A stretch of DNA of 64,000 nt from an uncultured Vicinamibacterales bacterium (lineage in GTDB: Bacteria > Acidobacteriota > Vicinamibacteria > Vicinamibacterales > UBA8438): assembly GCA_958295905.1 (NCBI GenBank), contig OY282382.1, positions 744,001 to 808,000 of the forward strand. Reading direction: 5' to 3'. Shown piece after piece: positions 60,809-64,000 of this stretch. The notes below the pieces were generated by a model. That model ran no database searches. It saw nothing but the letters and a program-made list of their open reading frames with translations, and was not told the origin of the DNA. The position numbers were made by a program, and so were the translations under genes. The first letter of the stretch is position 1. The number at the start of each line of letters is the position of its first letter.

Positions 60809-60980
60809 CGCGGAACCTCGTCCGCCGTGGATGCGGCGGTCAGGGAGATCCGGCATCGTACCGGTGGAGCGGCGGGATGGCCGTGGTCCCGTTCTTCGTG
60901 ATCGGTGGGCCGACTCGCAGGACGGCGGACGGCAGCCCTGGGCGCGGCGGGCCGGCCACCGAAAACGCGGGGCGAAGAAG

Positions 60981-61952
60981 ATGCCGAAGCCGGGGTCAGA
61001 GCGGTGCGGGCGGGCGGCGGCGGGAGATTTCAGCGGGGCTCACGCCGCCCGGGCCCACCGTCGGGCGGCGTACGACTACGTGCTGGTGGTGGGGCCGGGG
61101 CGCTCCGGCAGCGAGTTCCTGTACCGGAACCTGCGAGCGCATCCCGACTTGGCTCTTCCGGAGATCAAGGAGTCGTACTATTACCGCTCGTTGGCCGACT
61201 TCCGGAGGGCGCGGCGACTGAAGGATGCCGACGGCAAGATTCTGGTGGATGTCGGCAACTTGGCGTACATGGACGCGGCGCTGGTCCCGGGCGTCGCGCG
61301 GTTGCGGCGCGACGGTTACCGGGTGTTGCTGGTCGTCCTGCTGAGGGACCACCGCGCACGGGCGCTGTCGATGATGCGGTTTCGCAGAAGCCGCGGGGAG
61401 CGCTCGGCGTGGCGGGGGCGGCGCGGGCTGGAGGAGGCGGTCGTGCGGGACCGGTTGACGCCGCGGCAGCTTCAGGCCATGTTCCGGTTGGACGTCGACG
61501 TGCTGACCATCCACTTTCCGGCGTTGATCGACAGGCCGGCGGAGATCCTGGACGTGTTGGCGGCGCGATGCCGCATCGCCCGCTTCGCGGAGGTTCGCCG
61601 GGACGTGGCGAACGAATCCGAGGACGCGAGGTGTTTCTGGCTCGCGGCGCTCGGAAAGATGGGCGCCGGCGTGCTGCGCCGCCTCGGATTCCGCCGTACC
61701 TGGCAGCGCCTGAATCCCGGCGACAACCGCTTCACGCGGCGGCTGTTCTTCGTTCCCCGCGCGGCGAACCGCAACGACCTCAGCCTGAGCGGGAGCGCTG
61801 CGCAATGTCTGGAGACGGCTGGCCGGGAGTGCCGTTCGTTTATCGAGGCCCGCTCGGTTCGCGTCGCGGACGGCGTGTATCTGCGAACGGCCGCGGACCC
61901 GCAGAACCGGGCGGGTCCCGGTCCGTCTGCGCCGCGGTCGAGCCGCGCATGA
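60981..61952 (+). CDS. Sulfotransferase-family protein
   Basis: A 323-residue protein from ATG 60981 with GAAGAAG upstream. The PAPS-binding P-loop is YDYVLVVGPGRSGSEFLYRN (about 30-49); the 3'-phosphate-binding part is VVLLRDHRARALSMMRFRRS (about 113-132), with Arg and Ser in expected places; SYYYRSLADFRRARRL lies between. Such enzymes move sulfate from PAPS to hydroxyl groups of glycans. The gap of 172 bases before it breaks the tight coupling of the operon, and GC content rises again from here. The start is not certain: the frame is open back to 60681. Confidence 0.78.
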   Translation: MPKPGSERCGRAAAGDFSGAHAARAHRRAAYDYVLVVGPGRSGSEFLYRNLRAHPDLALPEIKESYYYRSLADFRRARRLKDADGKILVDVGNLAYMDAALVPGVARLRRDGYRVLLVVLLRDHRARALSMMRFRRSRGERSAWRGRRGLEEAVVRDRLTPRQLQAMFRLDVDVLTIHFPALIDRPAEILDVLAARCRIARFAEVRRDVANESEDARCFWLAALGKMGAGVLRRLGFRRTWQRLNPGDNRFTRRLFFVPRAANRNDLSLSGSAAQCLETAGRECRSFIEARSVRVADGVYLRTAADPQNRAGPGPSAPRSSRA

Positions 61953-62101
61953 TCCCGGTGGAATTCGAGGCCCGCCTGTGCCGACCCCTTGCGGCCCGTG
62001 CCGGCTCCAAAGCCGGCTCGACACGCCGGGTTGAACGATGGGTCACCTGTCTTGTACATTGGCGGGCATCGAGATCGCCGCGGTGCCCGTGGCTCGAACC
62101 G

Positions 62102-63088
62102 ATGCATCGGCCCGGCCGCTTTCCGGGGCTGAGTCGGTGTCGGGAGTTCGCTCTGTCAACGACGACGAACACGGCGAAACGGGCGGTCCGCCGGCTCTTC
62201 CCAGCGTCGGCGGACAATGCGATCCGGCGGGCGCTGCACGCCCGGCGGCTCAGCCGCGTGCCGGCGCGGGAAGTGGACGTGTCCCGGCTTCCGGCAGCCG
62301 GCGAAATCCCGCTGCCGGCGTTGTTCGACGACGATGGCCTGGGCCGCGGGTGGGACTTGGCGCGGCGGCGCATCGGAGAGGTCTTCGAATACGAGAACAA
62401 GTGGCAGGCCGTCGACGTGGGCGTGCGGCGGGCGCTCTGGCATCTGGTCCGGCGCTGGAAGCCGCGGGCGATCCTGGAGATCGGCACCCTCGTGGGGGCC
62501 TCCACCGTGCACATGGCCATGGCGCTGAGAGCGTGCGGCCACGCGGGCGCGCCGGTTCCGCGCCTCGTCACCGTGGACCTGAACGACGTCAACGATCCGG
62601 CCGGGCGCCCGTGGTTGCGCCACCGCGTCTCGGCCTCTCCCCGCGAGATGCTGGCGCGGCTGGACTGCGCCGGCTTGGTCGAATTCGTCGTCGCCTCGTC
62701 TCTGGACTATCTCGCCGGCCGCGACGCGGAGTTCGATTTCATCTTCGTGGACCACGCCGCCTCCGCGGACGTCGTCTACCGCGAGATCCCGCTGACGCTC
62801 ACGGCGCTGGCCCCGGGCGGGCAGTGCCTGATGGATGCCTACTACCCGGACGGGCAACCTCTGCGTCCCGGCGGCGTGGCCGCGCCCGGGCCCTACCTGG
62901 CGGTGCGCCGGCTGCGCGAGGAAGGCGTCCCGCTCGCCGCCCTGCCCCTGGGACCTTTGCCCTGGCCGACCGCGCCCGGCGGGTCGGACCACTCCACCAG
63001 CTTGGCCCTCCTGGCGAGAGAACGCCGTGCGGCGGACCGCCCCGGCGGCAACGGGATCACGACGCGACCGGCTCATGGTGGAGATTGA
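62102..63088 (+). CDS. Class I SAM-dependent methyltransferase
   Basis: About 328 residues from ATG 62102 (MHRPGRFPGLSRCREFALST); the first 30 residues are weak and the true start may be later. SAM-binding motif I is AILEIGTLVGASTVHMAMAL (about 123-142), acidic loop LVTVDLNDVNDP (about 156-167), and motif IV/post FDFIFVDHAASADVVYREIP then LAPGGQCLMDAYYPDG. It resembles O-methyltransferases and TylF/CmcI-type enzymes of glycan clusters. It lies 3 bases before the radical SAM gene and 149 bases after the sulfotransferase gene. Substrate unknown. Confidence 0.75.
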   Translation: MHRPGRFPGLSRCREFALSTTTNTAKRAVRRLFPASADNAIRRALHARRLSRVPAREVDVSRLPAAGEIPLPALFDDDGLGRGWDLARRRIGEVFEYENKWQAVDVGVRRALWHLVRRWKPRAILEIGTLVGASTVHMAMALRACGHAGAPVPRLVTVDLNDVNDPAGRPWLRHRVSASPREMLARLDCAGLVEFVVASSLDYLAGRDAEFDFIFVDHAASADVVYREIPLTLTALAPGGQCLMDAYYPDGQPLRPGGVAAPGPYLAVRRLREEGVPLAALPLGPLPWPTAPGGSDHSTSLALLARERRAADRPGGNGITTRPAHGGD

Positions 63089-63091
63089 TAG

Positions 63092-64000
63092 ATGCAACCA
63101 TCCCCTCCCCCTGGCCGGCGGCCGCGGATCATGCTCATCGAGCCGCCTTTCAAGCGCCTCTACCACGACCAGGCCTCGTTGGTGAAGTTCCCCCTGGCGC
63201 TGGGCTATCTCTCGGGGGCGGTCCTGAAGTGGACGGACTGGGACGTCCAGGCCTACAACGCCGATTTCAATCCCGGGCGGAGCGCCATCACGGTCGACAA
63301 CGTCACCCGCATCAGAGCCGGGTTGAACCGCTACCTGCGGATGCTGGAGGACCCGGCGGCGCCTGTCTGGGCGGAAATACGGTCGGCCATCACGGCGTTC
63401 AATCCCGACGTCGTCGGCTTGAGCGCCAAGACGCAGAACTTCCCGTCCGCGGCGAGGATCGCGCGCATCGCCAAGGAGCGCAACCGCGGCACGACTGTCA
63501 TCCTGGGCGGCCCGCATGCCACCTTGTCCACGGTGGATGCTCTGGATTGCCCCGACATCGACGTGGCGGTGCTGGGCGAAGGGGAGCTGACGCTGGTCGA
63601 GCTGCTCAAGGCCCTGCAGAGCGGCGCGCCGCTGGATGACGTGGCCGGGATCGCCTGGCGCCGGGGCGATCGCGTGGCGTTTACGCCGTCGCGCGCCTAC
63701 ATTCCCGATCTTGACGAGCTGCCCTTTCCCGCGGAAGCCGCGCCGCGCGTGCTGCGGGACTTCGAGAGCTATCCGGCTGACGCCTTCGGGTACGTCTTCT
63801 CGGCTCGCGGCTGCCCCTATAGCTGTACGTTCTGCGAGTCCAAGGCCATCTGGTCGCAGACGACCCGCTGGCGCTCGCCCGCAAACGTCGTGGAGGAGCT
63901 CAAGGCGTTGATGGACCGGGGCGTCAGATACGTCTACTTCGACGACGACACCTTCGGCATCAACCCGCGCTACATCCAGGAGCTCTGCGGCCTGATCGAA
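63092..64000 (+). CDS. B12-binding-domain radical SAM protein (partial, 3' end outside window)
   Basis: The first 303 residues are visible. Residues about 13-185 form a cobalamin-binding domain: IMLIEPPFKRLYHDQASLVK, ALGYLSGAVLKWTDWDVQAY and VILGGPHATLSTVDAL with GEGELTLVELL. The radical SAM core starts at about 234 with the [4Fe-4S] motif SARGCPYSCTFCESKA (CxxxCxxC). These enzymes methylate unactivated carbon or phosphorus or rearrange carbon skeletons; those in surface-glycan or natural-product clusters are often C- or P-methyltransferases. GGTGGAG lies upstream. It directly follows the methyltransferase gene. Confidence 0.9.
   Translation, partial: MQPSPPPGRRPRIMLIEPPFKRLYHDQASLVKFPLALGYLSGAVLKWTDWDVQAYNADFNPGRSAITVDNVTRIRAGLNRYLRMLEDPAAPVWAEIRSAITAFNPDVVGLSAKTQNFPSAARIARIAKERNRGTTVILGGPHATLSTVDALDCPDIDVAVLGEGELTLVELLKALQSGAPLDDVAGIAWRRGDRVAFTPSRAYIPDLDELPFPAEAAPRVLRDFESYPADAFGYVFSARGCPYSCTFCESKAIWSQTTRWRSPANVVEELKALMDRGVRYVYFDDDTFGINPRYIQELCGLIE

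Noticed and set aside
60905..62101. N-terminal extension of the methyltransferase frame over the sulfotransferase gene
   Set aside because: The extension is read in a wrong frame across the sulfotransferase, is Arg/Gly-rich, and only the part from about 62102 looks like protein.

Overview
The window is one continuous stretch of very GC-rich bacterial chromosome with densely packed genes on both strands. It carries one tRNA gene (tRNA-Ser) and no rRNA, CRISPR array, transposase, integrase or phage gene. Gene content (many secreted hydrolase families, a DUF885 protein, FKBP isomerase, a secreted PWGxPDLQGxW-type protein, a glucose/sorbosone dehydrogenase fusion) and base composition suggest an uncultured Acidobacteriota-like, probably heterotrophic and aerobic bacterium. 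This placement is inference from gene families only.

Layout: 1-1178 (minus) is the 3' part of an Mrp-type cation/proton antiporter operon. 1284-7744 (minus) holds a PcrA/UvrD helicase, glmS, glmU and rsmI; with galU (10296-11180) this is a housekeeping and UDP-sugar supply block. serS and tRNA-Ser follow. 14859-20770 is a first surface-glycan group: three GT4 glycosyltransferases and a membrane-anchored PHP phosphoesterase. 21189-36881 is a mixed region: rmuC, MFS, small lipoproteins, two VTT membrane proteins, FKBP, a serine beta-lactamase-like hydrolase, an ABC adaptor plus ATPase without permease, a nucleotide-pyrophosphatase-like phosphodiesterase preceded by a 35-residue membrane peptide, a SIS protein and a 5'-3' exonuclease. 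37270-40225 is regulatory: an ECF sigma/anti-sigma/YbjQ operon and a HATPase-STAS fusion. 40846-47364 has an orphan DNA methyltransferase, fdhE, an Lrp regulator, a selenocysteine-containing redoxin and a vapBC-type toxin/antitoxin pair. 51366-64000 (plus, open at the window end) is a large tightly coupled operon for an unrecognised surface glycan: double nucleotidyltransferase, TylF-like methyltransferase, GT2, GDPD-like protein, a membrane glycosyltransferase-kinase fusion, HAD phosphatase, class II aldolase, polytopic membrane protein, sulfotransferase, methyltransferase and B12-radical SAM protein.

The most notable observations are: (i) a UGA-containing selenoprotein gene at 43856-45049 with a UPYC redox motif and a well-placed bacterial SECIS hairpin, fused to a DsbD-alpha-like domain; (ii) the glycan operon with five successive ATGA start/stop overlaps and two unusual protein fusions; (iii) at least four families of short dispersed intergenic repeats, one with perfect 19-bp terminal inverted repeats, which often contribute the stop codon of the neighbouring gene; (iv) two independent tandem duplications of the 3' end of a gene (serS and the DNA methyltransferase).
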